Part shown: positions 21,360 through 32,400 of the stretch, piece by piece
Numbering within the stretch: the first letter of the stretch is position 1
How the letters are laid out: each line of letters opens with the position of its first letter
Assembly: GCA_951799405.1 (NCBI GenBank)
Contig: OX637356.1
Location: 15,275,229-15,339,228 of the forward strand
DNA: 64,000 nt
Direction of reading: 5' to 3'
Origin: Agapetus fuscipes
Lineage: Eukaryota; Arthropoda; Insecta; Trichoptera; Glossosomatidae
Translations under genes and position numbers: made by a program
Notes under the pieces: model-generated
The model's input: the letters and a program-made list of their open reading frames with translations, nothing else
Told to the model about the DNA's origin: nothing
The model's database searches: none

Positions 21360-21612
21360 GTGAATAGTGTGCGACATTGATTCTGTCCACAAGTTCGCGG
21401 CATTCCTTCAACAAGCCATAAGATGGAGGGGCAGACTCCTCACTCTTTATCTTATCCAGTACAGAGTCCTCGGCTTCCCATTCCTCCTCTAGAGCCAGTC
21501 TCTCTTGCTTTACATCGCTCTCTTCAATGTCTATTTGTTCACATAGGTGCACTAGTTGTGGATCCGCTGACTCCGCGTCAGGATCCTGTTCTAGCTTCAC
21601 CACAATATCCAT
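21360..21612 (-). CDS. Zinc-finger gene A, exon 1: acidic N-terminal region
   Basis: Exon 1 starts at the ATG at 21,612 (ATTACAATGG, A at -3) and ends at a GT donor after 21,360, giving 84 codons plus one base. The peptide is acidic (MDIVVKLEQDPDAESADPQL..., DVKQERL, IKSEESAPP). The KLE/VKQE/IKSE stretches resemble SUMO-type psi-K-x-E sites found in N termini of insect zinc-finger proteins. The donor phase matches the acceptor at 13,056, giving R-V-G-V-P-V-G across the junction. Copy B has the same exon with the same length and donor (55,031-55,283). An in-frame upstream extension to 21,687 exists, but copy B does not share that start. The intron is 8.3 kb and full of repeats. Confidence 0.75.
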
Positions 21613-21722
21613 TGTAATCAACTGACTATCACTCGCATAGGATTGATGAGCCAACAGTTTATATGCACATGCAGATATTAACAACAATGATATATTCTTT
21701 TATTAACCTCTAAATTACGATA

Positions 21723-22243
21723 TAGGGATGGGCAAAATCTATCGATATATCAAAAGTACCGATATTTCTCTGAAAAATATCGATATTTTCATCGATATTA
21801 GAAATATCGATTAATCGATATTGTTTTTCAAGTATCAAAATCGTATCAAAAACGATATTTTTTTGCAAATGTGACATTTCTCCCCACACTTTAAGGTGGC
21901 TGTTTTGAAGCCAACATTTTTACGTAGCAAATTGCATGTCTCCTCTCCCTCCCCCACCCGTCGACAGATTTTTAACCCAAAATAATTCGAAATTTTGAGG
22001 AGTTACCCGCCAGCGACCGATATTTTTTTGGAAAATTTCGTTTTTTTTTTGAAACGCGTTTCTATCCCCCCGTCCCCTCGTCCCCCCGTCGACAGATTTT
22101 TAACCCAAAAATTTCTAAATTTTGAGACGTTACCCGCCAGCGACCAAAACGTATTGAGAAATAATATCGAAATTTTTTCCTCGATATATTTCGAGTGTTT
22201 AAAAATATCGATTCGATATATTTTTTTCATTTGCCCATCCCTA
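21723..22243. mobile_element. hAT-type MITE upstream of gene A exon 1 (recombinant)
   Basis: The termini TAGGGATGGGCAAA and TTTGCCCATCCCTA are typical of hAT elements. The interior is packed with ATCGAT motifs, including exact TATCGATA at 21,740-21,747 and 21,778-21,785. The flanks do not match (TTACGATA left, CATCACTC right). Copy B has two tandem elements whose outer flanks are TTTCGATA and CATCACTC, so this copy is best explained as a deletion between two neighbouring elements. It lies about 110 bp upstream of the exon 1 ATG, in the likely promoter. Confidence 0.8.
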
Positions 22244-22273
22244 CATCACTCTTTTACTTGTGGAAAACAAACT

Positions 22274-22350
22274 AGAGATGGGCGAAATATATCGATATTT
22301 AAAAAATACCGATAATTAAAAATTAATACCGGTCTAAATACCGTAATAAT
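22274..22350. mobile_element. Truncated hAT-type MITE end
   Basis: GAGATGGGCGAAATATATCG followed by TATCGATA-like and ACCG repeats resembles the left end of the neighbouring MITE. Also present in copy B at about 56,453-56,510. Confidence 0.5.
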
Positions 22351-22351
22351 T

Positions 22352-22690
22352 GGTCCGGTCGATAGCTCAGGTGGTAGAGTGCTTGCATTCCATGCCGAAA
22401 GCTCGGGTTCAAATCCCACCGAGGGTATCAGAAATAATTTCCCGTTTCGGTGTTTATTTCAAACCCCAAAATAAAATACCGGCAAGGTTTACTCAGCCTT
22501 CACAAGAAATGAGTACCAGCACTCTCGGGAGCTGGGAAACCTCCACTTCAACTGAAGTGGTTGGCGTAAGGCCGGCCCCCTTACCTGTAAAAATAAATAG
22601 GTTCAACTCGCCACATGCGACCCCTTCGGGGATAACGCGGCAAGAAGTTACACTATATGTGTAGCTTAGTTGCGTTTTTTTTTTTTTTTT
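22352..22690 (+). mobile_element. tRNA-derived SINE (family B)
   Basis: The head is a tRNA-like segment of about 76 bp with A box TAGCTCAGGTGGTAGAG and B box GGGTTCAAATCC. A body follows with TCAACTGAAGTGG and CGCCACATGCGACCCCTTC, ending TAGCTTAGTTGCG and a T tract. It is absent from copy B, so it inserted after the duplication. Other copies lie at about 27,085-27,345 and 27,390-27,640. The acceptor ends do not pair, so it is not a functional tRNA gene. Confidence 0.8.
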
Positions 22691-23399
22691 ATACGATATT
22701 TTTTTGGCCATGCATTTCTGCATTTCTGCTCACCTTGCTCCACAGTGTTTGAAACATTATATATTTTTAGACGAAATTGACTCCGAAGAGGTTTTCCTTC
22801 TGCGAATGATTTTTCAGAACCATATTTTTGGACGAAATTTTTTGGGACGTTTGCAGCCAGCAACAGATACTTTTTTTAGGAAATTTTTACGCTCCATATT
22901 TCGATTGTGGTGTTGGTGTTGCATAATATTGATTTTTAACATAGTACCTACTATGTGTATTTTGTGGATGACTAAAGACACTATATTAAAAGTCTTATCC
23001 ATGATCGGAGAGAACCCTTGAAGTGCATCAGACATCGTCAGATGGAGCAGGAAGAGGAGCCGGTTTTGGAGGGACCATGCAGACTGCATGAGCGAAATAA
23101 GGATAACACGAATTGTGGCACAGGAAATACCAGACGGCCTGCAGCGTCTACCAGGTCACCCTCGCAAGGGATGGAAGAGCAGCTGGTCTTCTGCATCACA
23201 GGAGGGAGTTCCGCAACAAACAGATCCTAGAACATGGAAGCACAGAGGCGTTGGGTGATATGTCTGGTAGAGCCATTCCTAGTCTACTTGCTGAGCATCT
23301 CCAAGCGATGGAAACCGCAGCATTCTGAAGTCAGTCCACAAATGCCAACAAATCCTAGATCTACAACAAGAGGAAGAAGAAGAATAACAAAATTAGGGA
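22691..23399 (+). pseudogene. Unclassified repeat with a LINE-like C-terminal frame
   Basis: About 23,040-23,250 has an open plus-strand frame with FWRDHADCMSEIRITRIV and GHPRKGWKSSWSSASQEG, which resembles the Arg/Trp-rich C termini of LINE ORF2 proteins. The match is weak and the family uncertain. The rest is non-coding. Shared nearly unchanged with copy B at about 56,511-57,231. Confidence 0.35.
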
Positions 23400-23650
23400 T
23401 ATAAAGTAATATAATATAATCTAAGTTGCACGGATATATTCATTTACTTAAAGCTCTCAAATGCATGCCCGCCCACAAATAAACATGTATGGTTCGCAGT
23501 TAAAAATGCTGAATGTGTACTTAAAATAAAATCCAAATCTCAAATGAACTCCTGAACTCAAATCTCAATAGTCCCTACAACTTTTGCCGACCTTCCCTGA
23601 TACAGGGGTGACATTGGCAAAGTGAACCACTTATTACAGTATGGGTGGTC
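23400..23650 (-). mobile_element. SINE family A copy
   Basis: Minus-strand copy running from the tail (ATATAATCTAAGTTGCACGG) to the head (ATTACAGTATGGGTGGTCAG). In copy B the same SINE is interrupted at CCGCCCAC by the 2.6-kb minisatellite-bearing element. Confidence 0.75.
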
Positions 23651-24803
23651 AGACGTCAGAGGGATGAGGCGCGAAAGTCTCAGTCCAAATGGGATGAACC
23701 AACAATTTATCAGTTATTAAAGAATATTACAGCTTCCCTGGTATTTGCGAAAGCGGACCAAATTGATTATCTGGAAAGAAAGTTTGAGTCAAATGGGAAA
23801 CTGACAAAAGGATCAGAAAAGCGCAGTAGTAAAAGAAGAAGTGTGATGGGAATGATTGCAAAAAATAGGAAACTCACAAATAATATGAAATTGACAGTAC
23901 ACAATGGCATATTGGTACAGACATTGTTATGTTATTGTTGTGATTATGCTATGCAAATAAAATATGAGAAAGTGCTGTGACGTCGATTCGGTCTACCATG
24001 TGAGTTAAGTAAAGTATGCAGGGTTGAAATGGCTAACCTGAGAGCAATGACTGGAAAGACACTAAATGATAGAGTCCACAACGATTGGGTGATGAACGAG
24101 TGTGGTACCTAACCTAATCTAAGTTGCAAAGATATGTTACATTGGAGATTCACTTAACATGCATTCTCACAACCAGACACATACAAGTTCGCGCTAGCAT
24201 ATGCCTCATGTGAACCTACAATATAAAAACCAAATCTCAAATGGACATACACCCCGCAACTCTTGCCGTCCTTCCCTGAAACAGGGCTGACATTGGCAAA
24301 GTGAACCATTTTTACAGCATGGGTGGTCAGCCGCATACCAACCTATTAGTTAAGGAACATACACGACAAATTACATTTTTTAAATCAATAAATAATAATG
24401 TAGGTATATATGAACGTCAAAAACTAAAACAAATTTATAAAGAGAAAAAGAGAAAGAGATTTATTAAAAGATGTATAAAAGTGAATTTAAGAGCTAAAGT
24501 ACAAAAAAGCACAATGAGAAGGTTCAGACATCTTGGAGGAATGGATGATGAACGACTAAAGAATAAAGTGTAGTCGCAATGTCAAAGGAAAGTGTGGAAG
24601 GGGAAGATCGAGGAAGGTTAAACCAAATAGATGAGATTGCAAAAGAATAGAACCTGCTGAGTGTGAATAAGAGAAGAGTATGTATGAAGAAAGTGAAGAA
24701 TGTTGAAGAAATGAAAGAGATATGCAAGGACAGAAAAAAGTGGAGAAGCATCTGTGGAGGTACCGGCCACCATTAGTGAAATAGCGGCAGGATACAGTAA
24801 CAG
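23651..24803 (+). pseudogene. RTE-like LINE family 1, 3' fragment split by a SINE
   Basis: Plus-strand pieces at 23,690-24,110 (QIDYLERKFESNGKLTKGSE, NMKLTVHNGILVQTLL) and about 24,440-24,780 (KVQKSTMRRFRHLGGMDDER, CKDRKKW-like end) are thumb and C-terminal parts of family 1 ORF2. A minus-strand SINE-A (24,114-24,352) separates them. The 3' tail has CAGTAACAGTAACAG at about 24,794. Heavily frameshifted. Confidence 0.65.
24114..24352 (-). mobile_element. SINE family A copy
   Basis: Minus-strand copy inside the LINE fragment, tail at CTAATCTAAGTTGCAAAG and head at GGTTGGTATGCGGCTGACC (complement). Shared with copy B at 62,928-63,172, so it predates the duplication. Confidence 0.75.
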
Positions 24804-25237
24804 TAACAGACCTACAAGTTGAAATGTTTGTTTATTAAGAGTCACCTTCATTTTCACTGTATTTTATTCATGATACACAGAACATACTCGTACATTAGAC
24901 ATAGAAGCTAGAACGTATACTTATCTACAAGCAATATACATTGTTTTCCTTAAAAATTATTACCTAGAAAACTACCTCGACAAGAATAGTCCTTGTTACT
25001 TATGTCTCTGAAAATGTTTACACTGATGGCTATTTTTCATAAAACAATAAAAACATTACATAAAATTTCAAAATTTTCAAGCGAAACACTGTGGTAAGCC
25101 ATAATCAAATACACATTTATTTATACCAAAATAATTGATTAATGCCTTAAAAAAATACACAATTATTTTCAGAAAAATAAACAAAATTCACCTTTGTATT
25201 ATATTAACCACTTTCCATGAGTATAATATAAATATAA
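24804..25237. other. AT-rich flank, no gene seen
   Basis: Non-coding. Closely matched by 63,625-64,000, which marks the far end of the detectable segmental duplication in this window. Confidence 0.5.
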
Positions 25238-26985
25238 TAATCTATAATCTAAGTTGCAAGGATATATTCATTTAAAGCTCTCAGATGTATGCTCACAAAC
25301 CAACAAGTGTAGTTCGCGCTTACAAATGCTGAATGTGTAGGTACTTACAAATAAAATCCAAACCTCAAATGAACATAAGCCCCACAACTTTTGCCGACCT
25401 TCCCTGAAACAGGGGTGACATTGGCAAAGTGAACCATTTTTTACAGTATGGGTGGTCAGCCTCATACCAACCTATAAGTCAAGGAATATGAATAATAAAT
25501 TACATTTAAATATAAAAAAGAACAAAACCTTACAAAGAAATTTATACAAAAAAAGTAAAAAATTTCCTATGCAAAAAATGTAGCAAATGAATACACCAAC
25601 ATTAGAAATCAACATTGCAGATTAGCCGCCACTTCTTCCTGTCCTTGCATACTTCTTTCATTTCATCCAGAGTCATAACCTTTTTCATACAAGTCCTCCT
25701 TTTATTATGACTCTGGATATCCCATTCATTCGCTATTTCAGAGATTTGATCCTTCCATACTTTTCTCGGTCTTCCTCTACCACGACATCCATCTATTCTA
25801 GCAACATATACTTTCTTCGTCAATCTTTCATCACTCATTCTCTCCATATGCCCGAATCATCTTAACATACTTCTTTTAATCTTCACTTTCACACTTTCCC
25901 TTACACCACATTCTTCTCTTACAAAATCATTCCTCACCCTGTCACTTCGTTTTTCCCCAATCATACTTCTTAGATAGTCCATTTCTACTGTATGGACTTT
26001 ACTAATTCCCCTTCACTCACCGTCCAGGCTTTACTTCCATACATCAACGTTGGAACTAGTATACCACCGTGCACCGCCAATCTAACATTTTGGTTCCTGG
26101 CGATGCAAGCGGTCGCACCCAGTACACACCTGCCTTTCATTATTCTTCTTTCAAATTCACCGGCCATTCTTCCATCTTTTTCAAACTTACTTCCCAAATA
26201 TACAAACTCATTTACAACATCAGCATTCATTCCATTAATTTTAAATTCATAATTCATATTTTCATCATCTCTTTCAAAAATCAAAACTTTCATCTTTCTT
26301 GCATTCAACTTCAAATTATTACCTTTCAAAGCGTCCAGGCTTCGCTTCCATACATCAAGGTGGGTAAAAGTATGCCACTGTGTACGGCCAATCGAGCATT
26401 TTTAGATATGCTTTGATTTTTGGCGATACAAGCTGTGGCAAGTACACACCTGCCCTTCATTACTCTTCTTTCAAGTTTACCTGTCATTCTTCCATCTTTT
26501 TCAAACTTACTTCCCAAGTATACAAACTCATTTACCACATCAACATTCATTCCGTTTATTCTAAATTCATAGTTCGTATTTTCTTCATTTCTTTCAAAAA
26601 TCAAAACTTTCGTCTTACTTGCATTCAATTTCAAATAATTACCTAGCAGAGCTTCGTTCAATCTAGAGAGCATCGTTTGCAATTCCACTGCTGAATCAGA
26701 TACAAGAACTGCATCATCCGCATACAGTACAACGCTCACTTTGCTCTCTCCTATCATTAATCCACAGTCATCAAGTCTAGCATCTCGAACACACTTGTCC
26801 ATGACTATGTTAAATAGCCATGAGCTCATCACACATCCTTGCCTTACACCCTTAAAAACTTCAAACCACTCACTATACTCACCATCAATACGAATGCACG
26901 CCATACTATTCTCATAGTTTGCATGCACCGCATTGAGTAGAGCTCCATTCACTCCGTATGCTTTCAACATTGTAATAGAGTACAT
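25238..26985 (-). pseudogene. RTE-like LINE family 2, RT to 3' end
   Basis: Minus strand, 5' truncated. The RT palm reads GVRQGCVMSSWLFNIVMDK and VVLYADDAVLVSDSAVELQ, the thumb KLNASKTKVLIF and FVYLGSKFEKDGRM, and the C terminus MERMSDERLTKKVYVAR with GRGRPRKVWKDQ. About 115 bp after the stop codon at 25,602 the sequence becomes a SINE-A unit (25,238-25,487), suggesting that SINE-A is also the 3' end of this LINE. A thumb segment is present twice in succession (26,326-26,985 and 25,985-26,329) with diverged sequence, so two related templates have been joined. Confidence 0.75.
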
Positions 26986-27084
26986 TGCAATAATGTTTTT
27001 GATAGCCGACTATCATCTTCAGTTAAAATTCTTTTACTAAAATATAGAATTAAAAATGACAGTAGCTGTGTATGGGTGGTGGGA
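26986..27084. other. Short non-coding junction
   Basis: AT-rich sequence between the 5'-truncated LINE and the SINE-B copies. No feature was recognised. Confidence 0.4.
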
Positions 27085-27345
27085 GGTAGGAAACTTGCAT
27101 GTGGCAAGTGAAGCCTTATTAATTTTACAGGCAAAGGGGGCATCTTTACACCAACTACTTCAGTTGAAGTGGAAGTTTTCTGGCTCCCGAGGGTGCTGTT
27201 ACTCATTTATAATGAAGGCCGAGTATTTTATTTTGGGTTGGAAATAAACACCAAAATGGGAAACCTTTTTTGATACCCTTGGTGTAATTCAAACCCTTGC
27301 TCCCGGCATGGAATGCAAGCATTCTAACTGAGCTATAGACTAAAC
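27085..27345 (-). mobile_element. tRNA-derived SINE (family B)
   Basis: The complement of 27,275-27,345 is a tRNA-like head (GAGCTATAGACTAAAC on the plus strand is the A-box side, and CAAACCC the B-box side). The body includes CAACTACTTCAGTTGAAGTGG on the plus strand, as in the copy at 22,352. Confidence 0.7.
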
Positions 27346-27389
27346 AAAAATGAATGTTACCATTGTGTACTGATTGGCAACTTGGGCTT

Positions 27390-27640
27390 TTTTTCTCGTT
27401 TCAGTGTCTATTTCAAAGCAAAAATAAAAACAAGCAAGATTCACTCAGCCTTCACATGAAATGAGAACCAACCCCCCCCCCCCCCTCCCCGGGAGCTGGG
27501 AAACTCCAATTCAACTGAAAGTGGTTGGTTGGAGGCCCGCCCCGTTATCCTTAAAAAAAGGTCCGAATCGCCACATGTGACCCCTTCCGGAATAACACAG
27601 GCAAGAAGTTATACTACATATGTAGCTTAGTTGCGTAATG
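27390..27640 (+). mobile_element. tRNA-derived SINE (family B), 5' truncated
   Basis: The body matches the 22,352 copy (CTCGTTTCAGTGTCTATTTC, ACTCAGCCTTCACATGAAATG, GTAGCTTAGTTGCG). The tRNA head is missing. Contains a C tract of about 16 at 27,471-27,486. Confidence 0.7.
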
Positions 27641-27884
27641 GGTAACACTTCAACAAACATTTTATTTTAAATTGTGATGAAACCTATTTACATGAGAGCC
27701 AAGAGCATTCCAAAAAGGTCAGCGTTTGTTTTGGATTCACAAATCAAAGTAATAAATTATATTGCACACATTTAATACAGGAATAAAAATTACACCAGGA
27801 AATTAAACGGAAAAGACAAGTTACTTTACAGTGCAGTAGAGATTTATTACTGTTTTCTTAATCTCTTCCTACAGAAGAATGGTG
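27641..27884. other. Non-coding, nothing recognised
   Basis: AT-rich sequence between SINE-B and SINE-A copies, without open frames of note. Confidence 0.4.
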
Positions 27885-28140
27885 GCATGAGGTTGGTATG
27901 CGGCTGACCACCCATACTGTGAAAAAATGGTTCACTTTGCCAATGTCGCCCCTGTCTCAGGGAAGGACGGCAAGAGTTGCAGGGCTTATGATCATTTGAG
28001 ATGGGTTCTTATAATGTAGGTCCACATGCGGCATGTGTTAGCGCGAAATTATACATGTCTGCTTGTGGAAATGCATTTGATATAAATCTTAAATGGTATT
28101 TATCCTTGCAGCTTAGATTAGATTAGATTAGATGATCCCC
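27885..28140 (+). mobile_element. SINE family A copy with (TTAGA)n tail
   Basis: Plus-strand copy starting GAGGTTGGTATGCGGCTGACC and ending CTTAGATTAGATTAGATTAG. It belongs to the variant with GCGCGAAATTATACATGTCTG. Confidence 0.75.
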
Positions 28141-28479
28141 TCATCTGAGGTGTCCTTGGGCGACTCCCTCTTGTTTGTCTTGTAAGTTCACTCATGATGG
28201 CACACACATACATTGCTCTTACAATAGTTATTTATGCCACTGCCTAGTAATGATAGTCTTTGTAACACGAGTGCTAGTTTGTGCCATGAGGCGCAGCCGA
28301 ATGGCACAATAGACAGCAAGAGTGTTACAAAGACTAATTACGTGCAGTGGCATACAATACTTTTTCTACGACCATGAAATAAATAATAAAATAGTAAATA
28401 ATAGTCATTAGTACTCGTCCATTTGAAGTAATTAATACCCCACATTTGTCAAACCGTGTAATTTATCATTCCCCTCGAT
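28141..28479. other. Non-coding, nothing recognised
   Basis: There is a local inverted similarity (ATGGCACAATAGACAGCAAG near 28,300 and TTTGTAACACGAGTGCTAG near 28,260, around CACTGCCTAGTAATG / GTGCAGTGGCATAC), which suggests a small fold-back structure. No gene. Confidence 0.35.
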
Positions 28480-28496
28480 TATCTAATCTAATCTGC

Positions 28497-28729
28497 TGTG
28501 ATGTATTTTGGGGATGTTTATTGTGGATGGGGGATATCAATCAGACGAACAGATGAGTCTTGGTTTCAATGTGATGTATTATTCCATTTCAGTGTTTACA
28601 AGGCGAGAGACAAAACCAGACTGCTCAGTGAAGCAATAATAATCTCTAATAATATTATATTACAATAATACATTACCTTATATATGATATTACCTACTCT
28701 AAATAATCATATCATAATTATACATTACA
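28497..28729 (-). repeat. 3' LTR of the gypsy element
   Basis: 233 bp. In transcript orientation it starts TGTAATGTATAATTATG and ends CATCACA. It looks identical to the 5' LTR. Confidence 0.93.
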
Positions 28730-28739
28730 CCTCCCTCAC
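28730..28739 (-). promoter_or_regulatory. Polypurine tract of the gypsy element
   Basis: In transcript orientation GTGAGGGAGG lies directly before the 3' LTR, as expected for the plus-strand DNA primer. Confidence 0.7.
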
Positions 28740-28839
28740 TAAATGACGAATCTACATTACATTATATCATACTTATCATACTTATCATTATAACATATTA
28801 TATCAATAAAAATTATATCTTATACAATTTCATCTTCTT

Positions 28840-29409
28840 TCATCTTGGGTACCGCAGGCGGTTCTCCCCCCTCGGACGCAGGCGCTCCGACCATGGTTGG
28901 AACCTGGAAACACCCGAGTCATTAGAGATCTGTCCTGCCTCATCCAACAGCTGACCCAACCCCAGGTCATTGTCAGACTCATCCTCCCAAGACACCTTTC
29001 TTCCGGAAATCTGATCATGATGTCTCTTCCAAATCTGATTTCCAGCTTTTACCAAGTAAATCCTGTTTCCCAATATTTTAAATATAATGCATGGAACCCA
29101 CTTCCCTACATTTCTGAAATCCTTAGTCATTACCTTTTGTCCAATTCTGAATAGTCCTTTAATCTTTCTTCCCCTGTAATTCCTTTGTTGATTTTCCTGA
29201 TTTCTCTTTTTAAAAACACATACCTTTCTCCCCGTCTTTTTAAATGATTTCTCCCCAGGCACTACTGTATCAAAAATGGATCTTATTTTTCTACCTATCA
29301 TAAGCACGCTCGGCTCCATCCCTGTTGCTAATGATGGTGTATTTCTATGATCTACTAAAAATTCCAAAAGCTTATCTTCATAATCGTTAGGAAACATACC
29401 ATTTTTCAT
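28840..29409 (-). pseudogene. gypsy integrase C-terminal part, out of frame
   Basis: This frame continues the integrase of the upstream polyprotein: LLEFLVDHRNTPSLATGMEP is the conserved region after the catalytic Glu, followed by a basic stretch and a GPF/Y-like module (FRIGQKVMTKDFRNVGKW, RIYLVKAGNQIWKRHHDQI). It overlaps the end of the main frame and is reached only by a frame change in the A/T run at about 29,405-29,420. Its own ATG is unlikely to be used. The break may be a mutation, a sequence error in the homopolymer, or (less likely) a programmed shift. Confidence 0.8.
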
Positions 29410-32400
29410 AATTTTTTTTAAAAAAACTTTTTGTTGTTTTTACCGTATTCTCCGCCAAACCGTTTGACGCTGGGTGATTTACTGCTGAAGTAAAATGCTT
29501 AATATTTAAATTTTTGCAAAACCTTTGAAAATCTACTGATGTAAATGCCGTACCATTATCCGTTACAATGCAACTTGGAATACCTAACACTGAAAATATT
29601 CTCTTCAACTCTCTAATTGTATGCCTTGCATCAATTTTATCAACTTTTACAGCATCTATCCAATTTGATGCTGCGTCTACTACGACTAAAAAATATTTTC
29701 CTGCTAGCGGCCCGAAAAAATCTAAATGTATCCTTTTCCAAATATGTTGTTCTACCGGCCAACTTTTCAACTCGACTTTATCTGGAGATCCCATATTTCT
29801 TGCACATTGTGTACATTCTCTCACTGTTTTCTCAATTTCTGTATTCATCCCTAACCAAAAAAAATAATTTCTAGCCAAAGTTTTCGTTTTTACAATTCCC
29901 ATGTGAGATTTGTGAATAAACTTCAAAATATCTTCCCTTAATGCCAATGGTATTACCAATCTGTTTTCATAAAATAAACAATCATTTGATTCGCTTAACT
30001 TTTCTCTTAAAAACCACCATTTTACCAATCCATTTATCATTTTGGATTTATTTGGCCACCCTGTTTTTAAATACTCCTTTATCTCACAAATGACCTTGTC
30101 ATTACGAGATGCTTCCTTGATGCATTCTACATTTAAATTTGTTTCTACTGCAATACAGTTTAAAAATTCTCCTTCAACGTCCTCAATGTTTATCTCATTT
30201 ATGATCTCAATATTATCTTCCCCCTCATTATCCGTACTACTCATTGGTAACCTCGACAAAAAATCTGCTTTATTATCCTTTGACGGAACATATTCAATAG
30301 TATAATCAAATCCTTGCAAAATTAATGCATATCTTTGTAATCTATTAGCTGCCAGTATAGGTATGTTTTTATGTTCACCCAAAATGTGAACCAATGGCTT
30401 GTTGTCGCAAACTAGAATAAACTGCCTCCCATAAATATATTGAAAAAACTTTTTTAATGCGAATATAATAGCACATGCCTCTTTATCTAAAATAGAATAT
30501 TTTTTCTCTGTATTCGACAAAGTTCTACTCGCATACGCAATTGGTCTTTCTAATCCGTTCTCGTATTGATGACAAATTATCGCCGATAGACCTTGGTCAC
30601 TTGCGTCAGTAATTACCTTCACCGGTAACTCTGGATTATAATGTACCAGAATCCTATCGGAGACTAAAATAGCTTTTACTTTATCGAAAGCTAATTGACA
30701 TTCTTTTGTCCAGCTAAATTTTGCTCCTTTTTCTAATAGTATGTACAACGGCTGCAAAACGCTAGCTAAATCTCTTATAAAAATTCTATAATAATTTATT
30801 GCACCTAAAAAAGAGCGTACCTCCGATATGTCACTTGGAGTTTTCAAGTTTTTTATAGCTTCAACTTTATGTTGAAGTGGTTTCACACCATCCCTCGATA
30901 TTTGAAATCCCAAATATTCAACTTCTGTCAACCCAAATTCACATTTTTGTAAATTAACACTAAATCCACTACGTTCTAAACGCTTAATTACCTCTTCCGT
31001 TGCCTTCTCCAATTCTTGCAATGTATTCCCATAAATTAACAAATCATCCATAAATGCTATCGCATCCAACCCTTGAATTGCCGAATATAAAGCTCTGCTA
31101 AATATCGCTGGTGACGTCGTGAGACCAAAAGGAAGTACCTTGTACCTAAATAACCCAAATGGTGACGAAATCACACAAAGATTTCTCGACTCCTCCGACA
31201 ACCTAATTTGAGAAAAAGCATTTCTCAAATCTAATTTTGCATAAAATTTTGCTCCATTTACTCTATTTATTAAATCTTCTACTCTAGGTAACGGGTACTT
31301 TATTTTTTTTAACATTGGATTCAAAGTATTTTTAAAATCGGCACATATTCTGATTTCATCATTTTTTTTTTTCACAATCACTATTGGACTTGCCATTTCA
31401 CTAGTCTCTACTTTCTCAATAATACCTTCTTGTAACATGCGATCTATTTCTTTTTCTACCCTTATTCTCAAATTAAAAGGAATTGGCCTCGGGTTAACAA
31501 ATTTTGCCTTAAAGTCTTTTATAACTTCTATCTCCGCTTCAAAATTTTTAAAAGTACCTGCTTTACTCTCAAAAACAGCTGGATATTTTTTTCTCATACT
31601 AGAAAAAAAATCTGCATTATAATTCGTATTATTATTTCCTACTGAATAAATATTATCGCTAACATTGAATGAATTTATTTTAAAAGTATTCAAAAAATTC
31701 CGACCTAATAAAGAAGACGACCCTTTATATACAACAATTATTTCTATGTACTCTTTACTTCCTTGATATTCTACTCTCATGTACTTACGACCTTTTACTT
31801 GTAGTTGAGTACCATCATAGCTTGATAATTTCAAATCACAATGTTCTAACTTAATATTTGAAAAATGTTCATTAAATATGTGCCAAGGAATAATAGTCAC
31901 CCCAGAACCCGTATCTAAAATCATTTTTAGATCTGTATCATTTACCTTTACGTTTAAAAAAATGGGACCATCCATCTCATTAATGGCCATTATTGTATTT
32001 ATTCTTCGAAACTTGCATTTATTTGCATAATGACCAGATTTGTTACATTTAAAGCATTTAATATTATTATTATTTTTATTTAAAAACTTGCATGCATTTT
32101 GTTTATGACCGAATTTACCACAGTTAAAGCATTTATAATTATTATTCCTATCACTTGAAATACTTGCATGTCTAAAAATAGATTTCTTACTATCATTTGA
32201 ATTATTTCGCTTGATTTCAGAATTTCGCTGTCTATCCCTTGACTTCCGAGTTTCTGTGGAATCCCTCGAATTACACGAACTCATTAAATTTATACTTTCT
32301 GAATTGTTTTGACCACACAAATGTTCCATTGTTCTCGCTAATTCTACACATTCAGATAATTTCAATTCCATTGCTTTTAAAAATATTCTCTGCTTTATTT

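Noticed and set aside
22352..22428. Functional tRNA gene
   Set aside because: A and B boxes are good, but the acceptor strands do not pair, and the unit continues into a SINE body with further copies nearby.
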